A stretch of DNA of 64,000 bases, taken from positions 3,600,505 to 3,664,504 of the forward strand of contig JALIRH010000039.1 in NCBI GenBank assembly GCA_023055505.1, read 5' to 3'. Shown one piece after another: positions 39,389 to 52,559 of this stretch. The stretch is from Callipepla californica brunnescens. Lineage: Eukaryota; Chordata; Aves; Galliformes; Odontophoridae. The notes beneath the pieces are model-generated. The model was not told the origin of the DNA, searched no databases, and was given only the letters and a program-made list of their open reading frames with translations. Within the stretch, counting starts at the first letter, position 1. Each line of letters opens with the position of its first letter. Position numbers and translations under genes: made by a program.

Positions 39389-42300
39389 TCCATCTTTAAA
39401 GCCCTGGGTCGCTCCAGGGTGCAGTGTTTTGCTCTTCTTAAGTGGAACTGTTAACAACCTGATTTAAGCGAACGTCAGGATTCTGCAGCCACTTCTAAAT
39501 CCGTGTAGCATTAATGATAATCTGTAATTAATAGCGGCAATGAAAAGGAGCTGTAGTTCAGTAATTAGAAATGCAGGATTAAAGTATTAGCGTATAAAAA
39601 AGACTTCTTAAAAGCTTCTTCTTCCAAGAGACAACTCTGATCCCTTGCAAGAAAACAGTTTTAATCTGCTGCGACCTCAGCCAAACTCCAGGCTACCAAA
39701 AGCTGCCACAGTGCTGGGAGGCCCTTCAGCAGTCTGCAGGTATTGAGTGCTACCTGGTGCTCAGCAGTGTGATTTTCCTGATGATATCGCCTATTGATTT
39801 TCCAGAGCAACTGCTGAGAACGATGGGTTTGAGAGGGAGCTTTAACCTCCCCAGGCAGGCCCACGGGGCGGGTGTTACAGCTGTCCTGCTAAGTGCAGGA
39901 AAACCCAGCGGCTGCCTGCCTTTGAGCCCAACGCTTTCCTGGTGTATCCTCATCAAAGAGAGCGGGTCTGCAAGAAAACATAGGGCAGAGGTGTCAAGTG
40001 CATGCAGTGCTCTTGGCTTCCTGCCTGCAGTCCCACACAGGGCTCCGTGTTCCCCTCTGACGGTGCATCAGGAGTGGGCTAATCCTTCCATTTATCACAA
40101 AGCCGCAGGAGCCTGAGGCACGTAGAGGCTCCCAGGTAGAAAGGTTGCTCATTGCCTGCATGCTGAAGAGAGTGCCAGGGGCGGTGTTGGGGTGCTCTGA
40201 TAGATGGAAGAGGCTGTGGGATAAATGAGGTTCCTAACAGTTTCCAGTCCTGCACTAAATTGGATCATCCTGTCGCACTTCTCGCTTTTGAAGATGGAAA
40301 TTGATGTGTTGGATACGTGAAATCCACAGAGCTCGAATCGGTGTTGAAGGTTTCCCTAGCTAATGCCAATTATTAACCTACCCCAGGCTATCAATAATGA
40401 TATATTACAGATAAATAACAGATAGCTATGCCTGGGAGTTTTACATCATAGGAGTGAGAGCAGTATTAACCATTTGACAGCAGTTAACATCGTGCAGTAC
40501 CAGTTCTGCCCCTGTCTGCATGGAACAGCCTGAGGAGCTCACACTGATCCTATGCCAGCAGAAAGTACAGTGTCTGATGGAGTGATAGGTTGCAAACTCT
40601 GCAGCAATCACCTTGCATCTGCCTGGGTAAGGGCTTGGCAGGACGAACTTGGCATTTGTTTTTCCATCCTCAGATTAAGCGGGCTAATGACTTAGAGTGA
40701 AACATTCGAAGGAGAAATGCTGTTGTGCAACGTTTCGTCTTGCTTACCAAACAGATCTTTAGTGAAGGGCTGCTGTGCAGTTTTCATTGCATCCAACATA
40801 TTAGGTTGTTCTCTTCCAAAACATGTGAAGGTGGGCAGTTTCCCCAAGCACGCACGGCTGAGTCTTTCAGCAGGAAAGATTCAGGCACAGCTTCCTCCAG
40901 ACTGAGGGATTTGTGTGATTCTCACCTCCTTTTGAAATGTGAGAATGGTATCATGCAGACATATCCACTGACACGCAGAGACACTGATGTCGCGGAAACA
41001 AAATCCTCTCTCACATGAAAGATAGAAGCAGCATTTGGGGTACACGTGATGGAAACTTCAGGATGGTGCCAATTAAACAGACAAGAAAATTAGCAAATAA
41101 TAGGTCGTATCCATTACAGTCTGCAGCAGGTATGTCTCAGTTTCCTTCGGCACCTCCAGGGTGGGCTGTTGGTTGGTGAGTGGCAGATTGCAAGACGCAT
41201 TGTCTTGGGAGATGAAATGAAAACGTGCGGGGAGCTTCCAGAGGAGCGGTGAAACAGCGAGAGCTGCAGGAAAAAGATGATGGAGATAGGGCTGAGGAAG
41301 CAGCCCCGGGGCGTTTTTGTGGGAAGGCCTTGGATCAGTCAGGTAGGAACTAGACAAAGGGAAAGGTGAAGTGTAGATGAGGAATGTGCAGAAAAGCAAA
41401 AAATTCCGAACGCTCGGTCTAATTAGGGTTCGCTCTCATTCTCTGTGGCCTTATCTACAATCCCTGTTATCTCAGTATTGCTTTCAAGCGATACAGCTAG
41501 AGAAGTCTGTTTTCTGAAGATGTGAATTCAGCTTTTTGAGGAGCATTGATGTTCCCAGTCGATCTGCTGCTGTAATGCTGACCAATGATTTGGCCAAAGC
41601 AGTGGTGCCCAAATGAGCTGCTGACCTTCCCGGCGGTGCGGGACGGCTTCCCATCGGTACGTGTAGGAATGTCTTGCCCGATCTTGTTCTTAGTGTCTTG
41701 TGTAATCTGGGTTTTATCACTTCCTTAGGCAAATTCCTTCAGAGGATAACAAATCTCACTCAGCACAGGGTTTCTAAGCAGCTTCAAGAAGAGATTTGCA
41801 ACTGGAAAACTTCATTTTTATTTAGTTTAATTTTGCATGGTTTATTTTATGACTCAGACTCCTAGCTCCTTGGCTACTTTAAATACCTCCATGCTCTCTT
41901 TGCTATTTCGGGTATCCTACAGTGAGATGTGAATTGTAAATTGCAATTACATTCACAGAAAAAATTGCTAATGCAGTCTTTCTTCAGGGTGTGTGATGAG
42001 GGGCTAGCAGTATGGTGTGTAACAGGACATTCTGATTTTTTGTGTGTGTTTTATCTAGACATATCTTCCACCTCAAAAAGATGTGATGCTACAAGGCCTG
42101 AGTTTTATTCTGTATGGCTGGGAGGAAAGCAAGCTGCAGCCCTCGTACATCGCTCCTTCCTTGCCTTGCAAGCAGAACATCCACATTTGCTGACTTATTT
42201 TGCTCTCTGCTTTGTTTCTCTAGGGCAGATTTATTTCCCATTAAAATCTTCAATCATTTCTGGATTTGGTGTCATCTTAGCTATCCGCCTTCTTCCTGTT

Positions 42301-42980
42301 TTGACTTTTACTCTCTTTCCTTCATGTTACAAATGCACGGCGCTGTGATATTAATTAGCCCAGACACAGGGCCTGGATTGTCTCCTTTCATTGTGGGGCA
42401 GCAGATGAGGCTGCCCTGTGCTCGGCTGGGGCTGCAGTCCTGCAGCACAGACACAGCCCCTGAGTGATGGCTGCTGGCGGTGAGAAAATGAGGCAGCGGT
42501 GTGTGCCTGCGATAAGGACAGGCTCTGCAGTTCTTCTTCGTGGGCAGCTTTCTGTAAACCTTATTGAAGTTTATTTAATCACAGAGGCTTTTAAAGGACT
42601 GACTTGTGTGAAATTCGCTCGGCACTTGTGCAATATGGTAATAAAGTCAGATGTTAGCCAACTTCTCTGCGGGGAGGAGATTTGAATGCACTTTGCTTGG
42701 CTTTTCAGAGAGGCTTTAAGTGACTGTTGTGATTTCTCATTAACTTAAGACCAGCATTTCTTCGTTGGGAAGGAGCTGTGAGCAGATCCTTAACTTCCAT
42801 GCATTAAGATTCTTTGTTCACTTATAAATGAAATCTTACCTGGATAATGGCCCTCTGCCACTTGTGATAAAGGACATTTCTCTAGTGGCTTTTTTTCCAA
42901 ACCAAGTCTCGTTCAAATACCTAAAACAGGGTGCAGGAGGGTGTTTTTAATAATTAAAGATTGATTCCATGGCTCCTTGG

Positions 42981-43010
42981 TTTTTTTTGTTTTTTGTTTT
43001 TTGTTTTTTT
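42981..43010. repeat. T-rich (TTTTTTG)n tract
   Basis: Four T-blocks of six to eight bases separated by single G bases, with a near 7-base period. Confidence 0.9.
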
Positions 43011-43038
43011 GAATGGTGGCAAGTTGGATAATGGTTAA

Positions 43039-43060
43039 ATATATATATAGAGAGAGAGAA
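43039..43060. repeat. (AT)n(AG)n compound microsatellite
   Basis: An AT run passes directly into an AG run (ATATATATATAGAGAGAGAG). Confidence 0.93.
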
Positions 43061-44031
43061 GGGTGGTGCATTCACCATCCCTTGGAGGTGCTCTCCATCC
43101 AGAGCTTGATACTGGGAATTCATGAGGCTCAGTGACACATTTTGAGCCTCAGCAGTGCTTTGGTGGGCCATTAAGTATGGTAAAGGCTGAAATAGCCCAA
43201 GTAACCCTCCTGCAGTAAGGAGCAGTGCTCATGCACACAGGGCTCAGCTCCTCCTTGCACACCGTCCCTGTTCCTGCAGCCGCTGCTGGGGTGAACTGTG
43301 GTTCAGGTTATCAAACATCACCTTACAAGATGTAATTCAGACTCTTTTTTTTTTTAAGTATACAATTGCTTTCCAAGCACAAGAGGCATTTCCTAAGCGA
43401 GCTGGGATTTTTTTTCTTTGCATTTGAGAGCCCAGAAATCTTGATTTCACAAACTCAAAGGGGAAAAAACCCTACTTGGTCTGCATTTTCTGAATGCATT
43501 TTGCTGCAGGAGGCAGAGCTGCTGAGCGAGGGGCAGCAGGAGGCAGCCCTGGTCCTGGGGGGAAGCAGCCCGAGGCTTTGATCCCCTCCCCTCCTTGTTT
43601 GCTCGGTGACTTTTGTTTTCTGCATTAACTTAGAATTAATGGTATGTCCCCATGCTGTGTGGCCGCTCAGTGCGTTCCTTTCAATCCAATGAAGTGTTTA
43701 CTAAGGGCACAGCAATACTTTTTGCTCTGAAACCGGAGCTTGAATTCAGATGTATTAGAAAATTGTGTTAGTAATGCATAAGGTCGTCTCGCAAACTGTG
43801 GTTTTACCTCCTGAGAAAAAGTGAGTGTGTCCCCAGCTAGAGCTTGGTGTCGTAGTGTGGCTCCTCCTAGAGATCAGGCGATGGCTGTGGGCTCTGGGAG
43901 GTTTACCATCATGCTTCCAAAGGCTGGTCAAGTAAGAACTGATAAGGACAGTCTTGAAGCTGCTCCATTCTCAGGTAGAAGGGATGGGAGCATGAGGCAG
44001 AGACTGAGTGCTGCACGGAATGCATCCTGGT

Positions 44032-44063
44032 GGGCATTTGGGTCCTGGGGCATTTGGGTCCTG
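44032..44063. repeat. Perfect 16-base tandem duplication
   Basis: The unit GGGCATTTGGGTCCTG occurs twice head to tail with no mismatch, which suggests a recent duplication by slippage. Confidence 0.95.
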
Positions 44064-45573
44064 CCCACTGTTTGTTTGTCCATACCTAAAATCCCAGCTC
44101 TGGCCTTGGGCAAGTCCTGATGCCATTGGCCGTGGTGTCATCCTGCTGAGTGACAGCAGTCACCACAAAGCTCTGCTCCAAACTGCTTTCCTTCAGCCTG
44201 GGGAGTTGCTCAGTGCCTAATCCCCAACATTGGTGTTAGTTAAGAAGCTGAAGTGTCTGGGGAGTAACTGTCCTAAAAGCAGTACAGCAGGAGAGGAGCT
44301 GGTGCCAGTGGCATTTGGAAAAGCCTCAAGAAGTGTGCATGGTTTTGAGGACATCTGAAGTGACAGCAGTGCTCATGCAGAAAGCAGGAGCCCAGCTCTG
44401 TCACTGCTCCAGTAGCACTGGGAAAGATGGCAACAGCTTGGGAAAGCTTGTGTTGCACAAAGACACAAGGGCATTAAATAGTACAGAAAATAAGATTTAA
44501 AAAGGAAGAATTTCAATGGACACAATGGGACAAGGTCTCGGCTTGCCTTGTGGGTAGCTTCAGAATGATGCCATTGCACACGGGCTCAGGGTCTGTCCTC
44601 ATCAGTGGGTTTGTGCCCTGCATATCTGCACAGGCCAAGGACTGCACTCGTAGGTGAGTTATAATGGCTGCAGGTTCTGTGTTTACACTGGAAATACTTG
44701 ACAGAGCCTTAAATAAGCACTGCTACCAGGTGGGCTTTTAAGAAAGACGGTATTTATAAGAAGTGCGGTGGCTGTTTCTGAACTTCACTGCCTTGTGCGT
44801 TTGTGTGACATCGTGTTTACAATTTGCTCGTGATTTCTTAATGAACTGGAGAGTTGCTCACTGATCAAATAGCAGCAGGAGATCTTTGGATATCCTTGTA
44901 CTGAAATGGCTTTGGACTTCAAGGACTACGTTCTCATTCTGGGTGCTGCTCAGCATCTCTCTGTGCATGCTGGTGCCCCTCACTAAATCTCAGGTCTGTG
45001 TGCATTCAATCCCAGGGAAAAGATCTAGCAGCAGTGAGGGGATGCTCCTGGTGCTCAGCTCCATCTCCAATGGCTGCGTTTACACGAGGGCTTCTCATAC
45101 AAGTAGCCCTGTTAACCTCAGTGCATAAACAGTGTCTCTTCTCGTGCTCACGGGTTCACAGGATTAAAATCTCTCCTAAATGTTTGGAGATAACGTGTTC
45201 AGCAGCCTCGGAGAGCTGGTGTTTTTCTTAGCTGCAGCACTGCGCAGTCATTCCACCTCTATAAAACCCGGGGAGGGTCTTTAAGGTGGGCCAAGCACAT
45301 CTCAGAGCTTGGCTGCTTGATTAACGCGAGGCTTCCCAGTGACAGCACAGCCAAACAAGCTCCAGCCCTGGCCCTGTGCCTTTTTCCACTTTGCTGCTCC
45401 TGCTGCCCATATGTTTCAGCTGCCAACGCTGAGCATCGGGCGCGTTTTAATCACTGGTTTTCTTCAAATGATTTTACTGCAGTGAGAGCAAGTTTACAAA
45501 TGCCTTTTACCCTCCTCGTGATACAGAACCGATGGAGTAACAGCATTCTTTTTTTTCTGTTTTTCTCTTCCAG

Positions 45574-45645
45574 GAGCTAACTCGTCAGTGGTTGTTGATT
45601 TCATGCCTACGTCATCATGGAACATCTCAAGTGAGCTAGATAAAG
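45574..45645 (+). CDS. ROR1: ROR1 coding exon 2 (N-terminal ectodomain)
   Basis: This 72-base exon is flanked by TTCCAG at 45568-45573 and GTAAGT from 45646. It enters in phase 1 (two bases complete a codon begun in exon 1), reads 23 codons without a stop, and leaves one base for the next exon. The peptide contains the segment PTSSWNISSELDK, which matches the mature N-terminus of vertebrate ROR1, just after the signal peptide and before the Ig domain. ROR2 lacks this segment. Two N-glycosylation sequons are visible, N-S-S near the start and N-I-S near the end. The exon belongs to the extracellular part of a type I membrane pseudokinase-like receptor that binds Wnt5a. Its first half is less familiar than its second half, as expected for a fast-evolving stretch. 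Exon numbering follows the usual nine-exon ROR layout and is an inference. Confidence 0.93.
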
Positions 45646-48600
45646 GTAAGTGGACAGAAAAGGTACAGACACATGAAATCAGACTTTAATAATTCTTCTC
45701 GACTTGGACAAATCAACAAACAAAGGGATGAGAGAGCATTTAAGATAAGCCTCGTTTGCCTTGTGATCATTTGACATTTAATTACGTGCGGTTCTGTGAT
45801 TCCTGGAGATTGCTGTGCTCGTTTTGTGTTCCACTAAAATGTTCCACATGGTAAAAACATTTCAAGATGTGAGTTCTGTTGGTTTATGAACTGCTTGACA
45901 TTTTGTCTGGTGGATCTTAGGATCTGAAAGCAAAGTTAACAAGCATCGGGCAGAGTCGTTTTGTCTCATTGTGTTTCGTTATGAATTTTAGAGGCCTTAA
46001 ATTAACACAAGGGAAAAATACATTTGCAAATGGTAACTGTGTGTGATTACGAGCTCTCTGAAAGGGGGCATAGTGAGGAAAAGGGATATATTTCTCAATC
46101 CCTTTCGTTTTGTACATTATGCACCACCAACTCTTTAACCCAAATGGCTTAGCTTCCTCCAGCCCATCTTCCACACGTTCCAAGCCTGCAGCTTCTGACT
46201 CACTCTGCTGTTTGAAACACTTCTAATGCAGTGTTCACAGTGGAGGACGCTGCTCGCTTCATCAACTGTTCAACTTGTCAAACACTCTCTTTGCATATAG
46301 TTTTGTCAGCCATTAACTGTTCAGACTGACATTTCCCATCACGGGGTTCTGCCATGGGCTGTTTCTCCAAATCTCGCAGCCTGCGTTTTGTTAATGCTTC
46401 GTGTGAACACGTGTGTGTAAAGTTTTATGTTGAAACATAAATACGTTTTCTGTACTAAATACGAAGGGAATCTCTAGTTCTGGTGGTTAACTCTTTCACT
46501 GAAAGCAGTAACGTGTCAGCTCTCCAGGCAGCATTTACGTTCAGGGCAGGTTTTCCTCTAGGATGCAGTCCCATCCTTAGTTTGACTGTCTGAGCTGGAG
46601 TGCAGAGCAAGGCACCATGCACTGCATGAACAACCCACTGTGTTCTGTGCCTGCTGCCTAAACACTGCCAAACACTAAAATCATCAAAATAGAAAGTACC
46701 AGGCTACATCAGCAGGGGTTTGGATTTCCCAGCGGGCAGAGGTGAAGTTTTGGGCACTGAACCGTCCTGCTGCTCAAAGCAAAGCCTGTAGCTTCTGTTC
46801 CAGCACTGAGCCTGCCCTCGGTGTTCACAGTGTGAATTAGAATTGCCACTTCCATGGCACCTGTTGCTGAGTTAGTTTGTCAGAAACAGGTAAAATGAAG
46901 TTTCACGCTTCTAATCCACCTGGAATGCAGCAATTATCAGTGGCTGGGCTGAATCCTGCATTCCTGGGGGATTACCGGCCCCTTTGCTCGCCCTGATTAG
47001 CATTTAGACAGCTGTAAGCTCACACACCTAAACATGGATTTACATACGTGATTAAAATGCATTTGCTGCCTAAAAAGCTTAGTCAGAGGGGCAGGTTCCT
47101 CCGTGTGCCCACGGGCCAAGCCAGGCACACACGCCTCATCTTGCCCATGAAAGCAGGGGCTTTCATGTGGGTGCTGCCAGCTCTCAGCAAAGACTTTGAA
47201 ACCCTCACGTATGGAAAGCAAAATACACTGCAGCACATGCTGATGGAGGCATGCGCTTTGTTTCCATTTCTTTTTGCAAGCAAGCGTCTCGAGACATCAA
47301 CATCCCCCTGCCTTTGCTGCAGTCAGCCGTGAGGTCATGCGGGCGGCCCAGTAAAACTTATTTTAAAGCCTATTAAGTTCACCACATGAAAGTGGTTTCC
47401 AGCCAGATTTCCCAATTAAGCAGCTGTCCGCATTAAGTGGCTCTAACTCTATCTGCTGCCTTGTGGAAGTAAGCATGCCTTCCTTGAGCACGCCTTCTGC
47501 GTTTGGGAAGGAGGAACAGCTCATAGGCTGGTTAAACAATATTCTGCATTTTGAAATAATTACTTAATATGGCTCTTTCCCTAGCTCAGAGAGTTCTGCA
47601 GTGATTATCTTACAACTGAGCCCTATTCAGGTTTCAATTTCTATTAAATAAGCTAAATCGACAGCATTAAACAGTTGCCTGTTTATTCTTTTTAACAGGA
47701 AATGAATTTAAAAGAGACGCAGCCACCCGTGAAGAGCTGTTGAAAGCAACGATTGATGGGAGGGAGGAGGTGGTTTCTCACCAAAACCTTAAAAAAACAA
47801 ACAAACTATGCATAAAAATAAAAAAAAATAATCACTGTTAAAATAGGAGAAATGTCGCTATGAGCGTTTTCCTCTTTCCCAGCTTGGTAAATCGTGGTGT
47901 GCAGAGGGACTGCTACAGGGGAAGAGAGAAATGAAAACGCCATCAAATAAGTACTTAATTATATAAGGAGAAATAAGTGAACTTCAGGGGAAAAGAAGGG
48001 CCCTGGTGGTAGGGAAAAGCCCATCTGAGGGCAGAGGCAGGATGTGAGCCTCCTGCCCCAGGCTGCTGCCTGAGGTTCCTCTTCAGATGGGAGACCCCAC
48101 AGCACTACTGTGTTTGGGGCATGGTGCTGTGAGGGGCAGGCTCAACTTTCCTGCTGCTTAAGGCTCTCTGGTTTCCCATTTCTCTCTACCTATGCATCAC
48201 CTCCCCAGTGTGGCCAAGCTCCAGCTCTGAAGAAAGCGTTGCATTTACCGTGAGCTCTTCATTCCCTGATCCTTACTAAAGAAATGAAGAGCTGCTTCTC
48301 GTTCACACAAATGGTGGTGGAAGGGTTGGCTTTTCCTTGCTTCAGCCTTGTGTTTATTTACAAGGAAGCAGGCCTGAATTTGAACGAGAGCTTGTTTAAG
48401 TCTGGTACAAGCAGAGGAATTGTTTGGGAACTCATCTTCCGTAGACAACGGAGCCTCGGCCAACTAAGAGTCAGCTTTGAAATACCCTTTTCTTTTAATT
48501 ATGAGTAGGGTTCGTCTCCTGTGGACATTCACTGAAACACAATTCTCCATGGGACTGATAGGATGACGTTCCTGCCCCGTGCCCACCTGCAGCCTGCACC

Positions 48601-51404
48601 AGGGGTTTGTTCAGCATCAGGTCCCTGGGTTCTTGCTGCAGCAGCGCTGTCACATTGCTTGTTTCCAAAGGAAACCTCTCCCTGTGAGTTTTTGCAGATC
48701 CTACATATATCCCTTTTCCTTTTCATGGCCTATCTGCTTTGATAAACAAGTACAAAACACTGGAATGATGTAGGGCTTGGGGTCTGTTTTCACTTAGAGA
48801 CATCTGCCATCCCAACCCTGGGCTCAGAGCTCCCCGCATGGCACAGACCTCAGCACAGAGAGCAAATGTTCCCCAAGGAGAGGGCAGCAGGAGTGAGACG
48901 AGGCTGGGATTTGTCTGTCTGCATTGCAAGGCACGCCAGTACAAGGATCACCTATAGCAAGGCATGATGTGGGGAAATCTAGAGCAGAAAATGACCATGG
49001 CAGGGCATGGAGAGCTGCAGTGTTCTCAGCACTGCCCTGCTCAGGGCCCTTCTGGAGAAGGCAGCCTTGTCCATGCTGACATATCCACACTGAAGCCATC
49101 GCCTCAGCTGTTCCTTCAGGGCAGGATATGCCCTGGCCTTGAGCCTTCATATTGAAAATCCTTCTGATGGCCCGGGGAGAATCTGACTCTTAGACAAACT
49201 ACATCTTAAGAAACATCAACAAAAGCAACCGTGGACAAAAGCTGGGCGGGTCGGGGCCTCCTGACTTCGGCCCCAGTCCTTTGGAGATTTCCAGATTTTC
49301 TTTTGAAATCACTGGATGTGAATTTGATACGCGTGGTGAAAGGGGAAGAATTACAGCTTTCACATTCATGCACAATTTACCTTTTTATTTTCCTTTATTA
49401 TCTGGGGGATATTCGGTAAATCAAGCTCCCCTGATGGGGCTCAGGGTTCGGATTCGATTTGTGGGGTCCCGTTAGTAGCGCGGCAGTAAATTACTGCTAC
49501 TTTGTTTGAAAATTTTTTTAGCCACAGTACATTAGCTCCTTTTGTTTGCTTTTCCACTGACGGAGCGCATGTTTTTATTTGAGAATTTGTGTTTCTTGAA
49601 TGTCCCGTTTATAAATAATACGGGGTGTGAAATGTGAAGGTCGCAGAACAAAACGAGGGGAAAAGAAACCACCCTGAGTGACATGTGGCATTCGTGGCAG
49701 AAATCTTGCACCAAGTGCTTCGCTTCCGTGGGGTTTTGTGTAACCTCAGTGCGTGCAGCGAATGTCTGACCATTATACATAAGGTAACTATATATAATAA
49801 CCTTTTCCTGGCTCATCCAGCTATCTTTGTGTATTTGAAAGATTGATAGATCAGAGGGTCAAGGGACGTGTTTTATTGTAAGTTTCTGTTCCAAATTTCC
49901 TGACGTTTTTGGTTTAAAAAAAAAATAGAGCTTTAAAAGGCACAGAAAGGGCTAATAAGAACCAGATCCTCGAGTGATGCTATGTCAAAATGTCAAAAAT
50001 AACAGCTTTTCTTTGACTCGGCGGCATTAATCTTAGGGCACATACCTTTCTGTGCACCCTTCCTTTAATAGCTTGAGTTTTTGTAAGCAGCTCTTTACGG
50101 CCGAGCAGCTTCTAAAGTGACAACAAAATCCCTTGATGGTTTTCAGTAGTTTGGTTTATAGCTGGATGTGGACGTTTGTTTACCTATTCCAAATCACTTT
50201 TTTTGTGATAAAGTTTAGAGGCTTCCTACTTGTGCTATAAAACTGGTTCCTAAGTACAGAAAAGCTTCATTTCCCCTTGCCGGATTACAGCGTCAGAGCC
50301 ATCAGCGAGGCGGCTGTCCTTAAACCTGGGAGTTAACTCAGGAAAGCAGAGGCAGATGTGAGCCCTCAAGTTCACAAGAAGAATTCACAGAGGTGTGAAG
50401 GGCAGCGAGGTGTGCAGTTCCCATCCCGCAGCAGTGGGATTCAGGTGCTCGGCCCTGATAGCTTTGGAGGGCCGCAGGGATCTGCGCTCTGGTTTCCCTC
50501 CACGAGCCCTCCCGCCCTTATAGCCCAAGGCACTCCTGAAGCTGCTAATGATCGGAAAGCAGCAATTAATTATGAGAATCTCAAGCGCAGCGAGTGTCTT
50601 GTGGGGACATTGAAAAGCCAGTAAAGCCTTGGGCAGCAGGTCGGACTGTTTCAGGTCAGTACGTGATCCTCGGGTGGCATTCATGCCTCAAATAATGGCT
50701 GGGAGGAGAAAGCCCCACACACAGCTGCAGCGTGTATCCTGAGCTGAGCCTTGCACATGCACATTGCTGAGGAAACACGCTTGAAAACAAGCTGGGCGAG
50801 CAAATACAGGAGTGTGTTTCCTTTTGTCCCCGGAGAGTCGACATTGAATATTTCCGCTTGTTTGTCTGGACTTCTTTAACTCTGATACTCTTCATATGGG
50901 TTGCCAAATCGTGGGTCGAGTGCGGTATCCCTTTCCTCCCACTGCCATTCCTCTGCTTTTATTCATTTGAAATAAGTGAAATTCCAGCCGGGAGTCTTTT
51001 TTTTGCCCCTTCTAATAACAAGGGGCTGTTGATCGGACCCGCAGATCGGACCTACCGGGAGTTGTCTTCCTTGGTGAGTTATGGGCAGATGAAGCAAGCC
51101 ATGGTTAATCCTTTTTCCAACGGAGAAGTATGTGCTCTGTCAGTGGCCACACTTGAGTAAGAAATTCTGCTGGTTCCTTCTTTAGCTTGACTGGAAGAAA
51201 ACTCTGCTTGGCTGAACACATGAAGCAAACACGGACCCATCCTGCAAGTTCTGGGTGGGCTCGGAGTTGTAGGATTTCTCCAAAGAGAACAGTTCCGTAT
51301 GGAACATTCCCATGGCTGTGCTGAAAAATGGGAGCGTGGGCTGCATCCACATGTGGCATCATCTGGGCTAATGTGGCTCATCTCAAGCTCAGAGGGAATG
51401 GAAA

Positions 51405-51495
51405 TCGTAGAGTCGTTAAGGTTGGAAAAGATCTCTACTACATCAGATCCATCCATCAACCCATCACCACCGTGCCCACTGCATTGCCTGCAGCC
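51405..51495 (-). mobile_element. CR1 LINE 3' fragment (intron 2)
   Basis: ATCGTAGAGTCGTTAAGG, TTGGAAAAGATCTC, ATCCATCCATCAACCCATCA and CCACCGTGCCCACT are reverse complements of CR1 3' blocks of the same subtype as the copy at 31.2 kb. It is antisense to ROR1. Confidence 0.88.
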
Positions 51496-52559
51496 CTATT
51501 GCACCTGGGTTTAAGCTGCCCTTGTGCCTGCAGTGTCCTGAATGAGGACTTTCATTTGAGCTTTTTTTCCTGAACATTCTGAAAGTTCGGAAGGGCACAA
51601 AGGAGAGGATAAGCGAAACAATCATTTTTCTCATGAAACGAATGGTTCGGGATCTAATCCTGCATCCCCACTGTGCCTTAAACACCTAGTGAAACCAGAA
51701 ACGTGGAGCACGCACAGTGCAGCAGAACCCTCCTATGGGCAAGGAGGCCGTTACTGCTCTGAGAGGTGTCTTTAGTAATTTAAGATAGAGCAACCATGTG
51801 GTCGCAGAGGAGATTAACATTCCTTGGCCAGAGAGGATGAGCTTTTATTTTGAAAGCCACCTGGGTTCCACTTAAAAGTGGTGGAATACTTCAGAATTTA
51901 TTACGGCTGAGCAGGCTCCTATTTAACAATGTCAAGACATGGCTGTGGAAATGCACACACTTTTCTTCTTTTGAGACACGCAACGCACTACATTTCGTCC
52001 TCGCACAGCTGTTGCAGTTCTGTAACATCAAGCCAGCACAGCGTTTGGCCACGAAGGATACCTAATATTTGGATTTTATATGCAGTGTCTCCAATTTATG
52101 CGCTTAGAATCATGAAGATGACTTATGATGTGTTGTGTTTGCATTGGCAATGGCTCAAAACCAGAAATATATTTCAGGCTTGGCTTTCCAGATATTATCT
52201 CAAGTCATTTAAAAGTTCATTATAGGGCACCCGCTAGTGCTGCTATAGTAAAAGGGCTGTCAGCATTTTTCAAGGGTTTATAACTCAGCCATTAAAAAAA
52301 AAAAAAGAAGTCTGTGGGCTGAAACTTGGCATCCAGGGGGTAGGCCCGGCACTACATTGTTTTTACAAATTAAAAGAAGTCAATTTGACTATTATTAAAT
52401 TATAGGTGGGCTAAATTCTATTTAGAACTGTTTCAGGCTGTTCTCCTGTACATGTAAATTAAAACATGTCTGAAATGTTCTTGTGGAGCGGAGCTCTGAG
52501 ATGCGGGGCCGGCTGTTGCTGTTCTTGAAATCCTGAGATTTGACTGAAAATATAACAAC

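Larger units (their letters stand above)
1..45573 (+). other. ROR1: ROR1 intron 1, 3' portion
   Basis: This stretch lies upstream of the first recognisable ROR1 coding exon and has no coding segment I can support. Exon 2 begins in phase 1, so a preceding exon must supply one base plus the signal peptide. No G+C-rich, CpG-dense first exon or promoter is visible here, so exon 1 should lie upstream and this intron is at least 45.6 kb long. It ends with a strong acceptor: a T-rich polypyrimidine tract at about 45548-45570 followed by CAG at 45571-45573. Very long first introns are usual for ROR1 in vertebrates. That this is all one intron is an inference from the missing exon 1. Confidence 0.8.
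39081..45573. other. Distal intron 1 leading to exon 2, no further gene seen
   Basis: About 6.5 kb with simple repeats (39.38, 42.98 and 43.04 kb) and the 16-base tandem duplication at 44.03 kb. No coding exon other than the ROR1 exon that starts at 45574 is supported. Confidence 0.7.
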
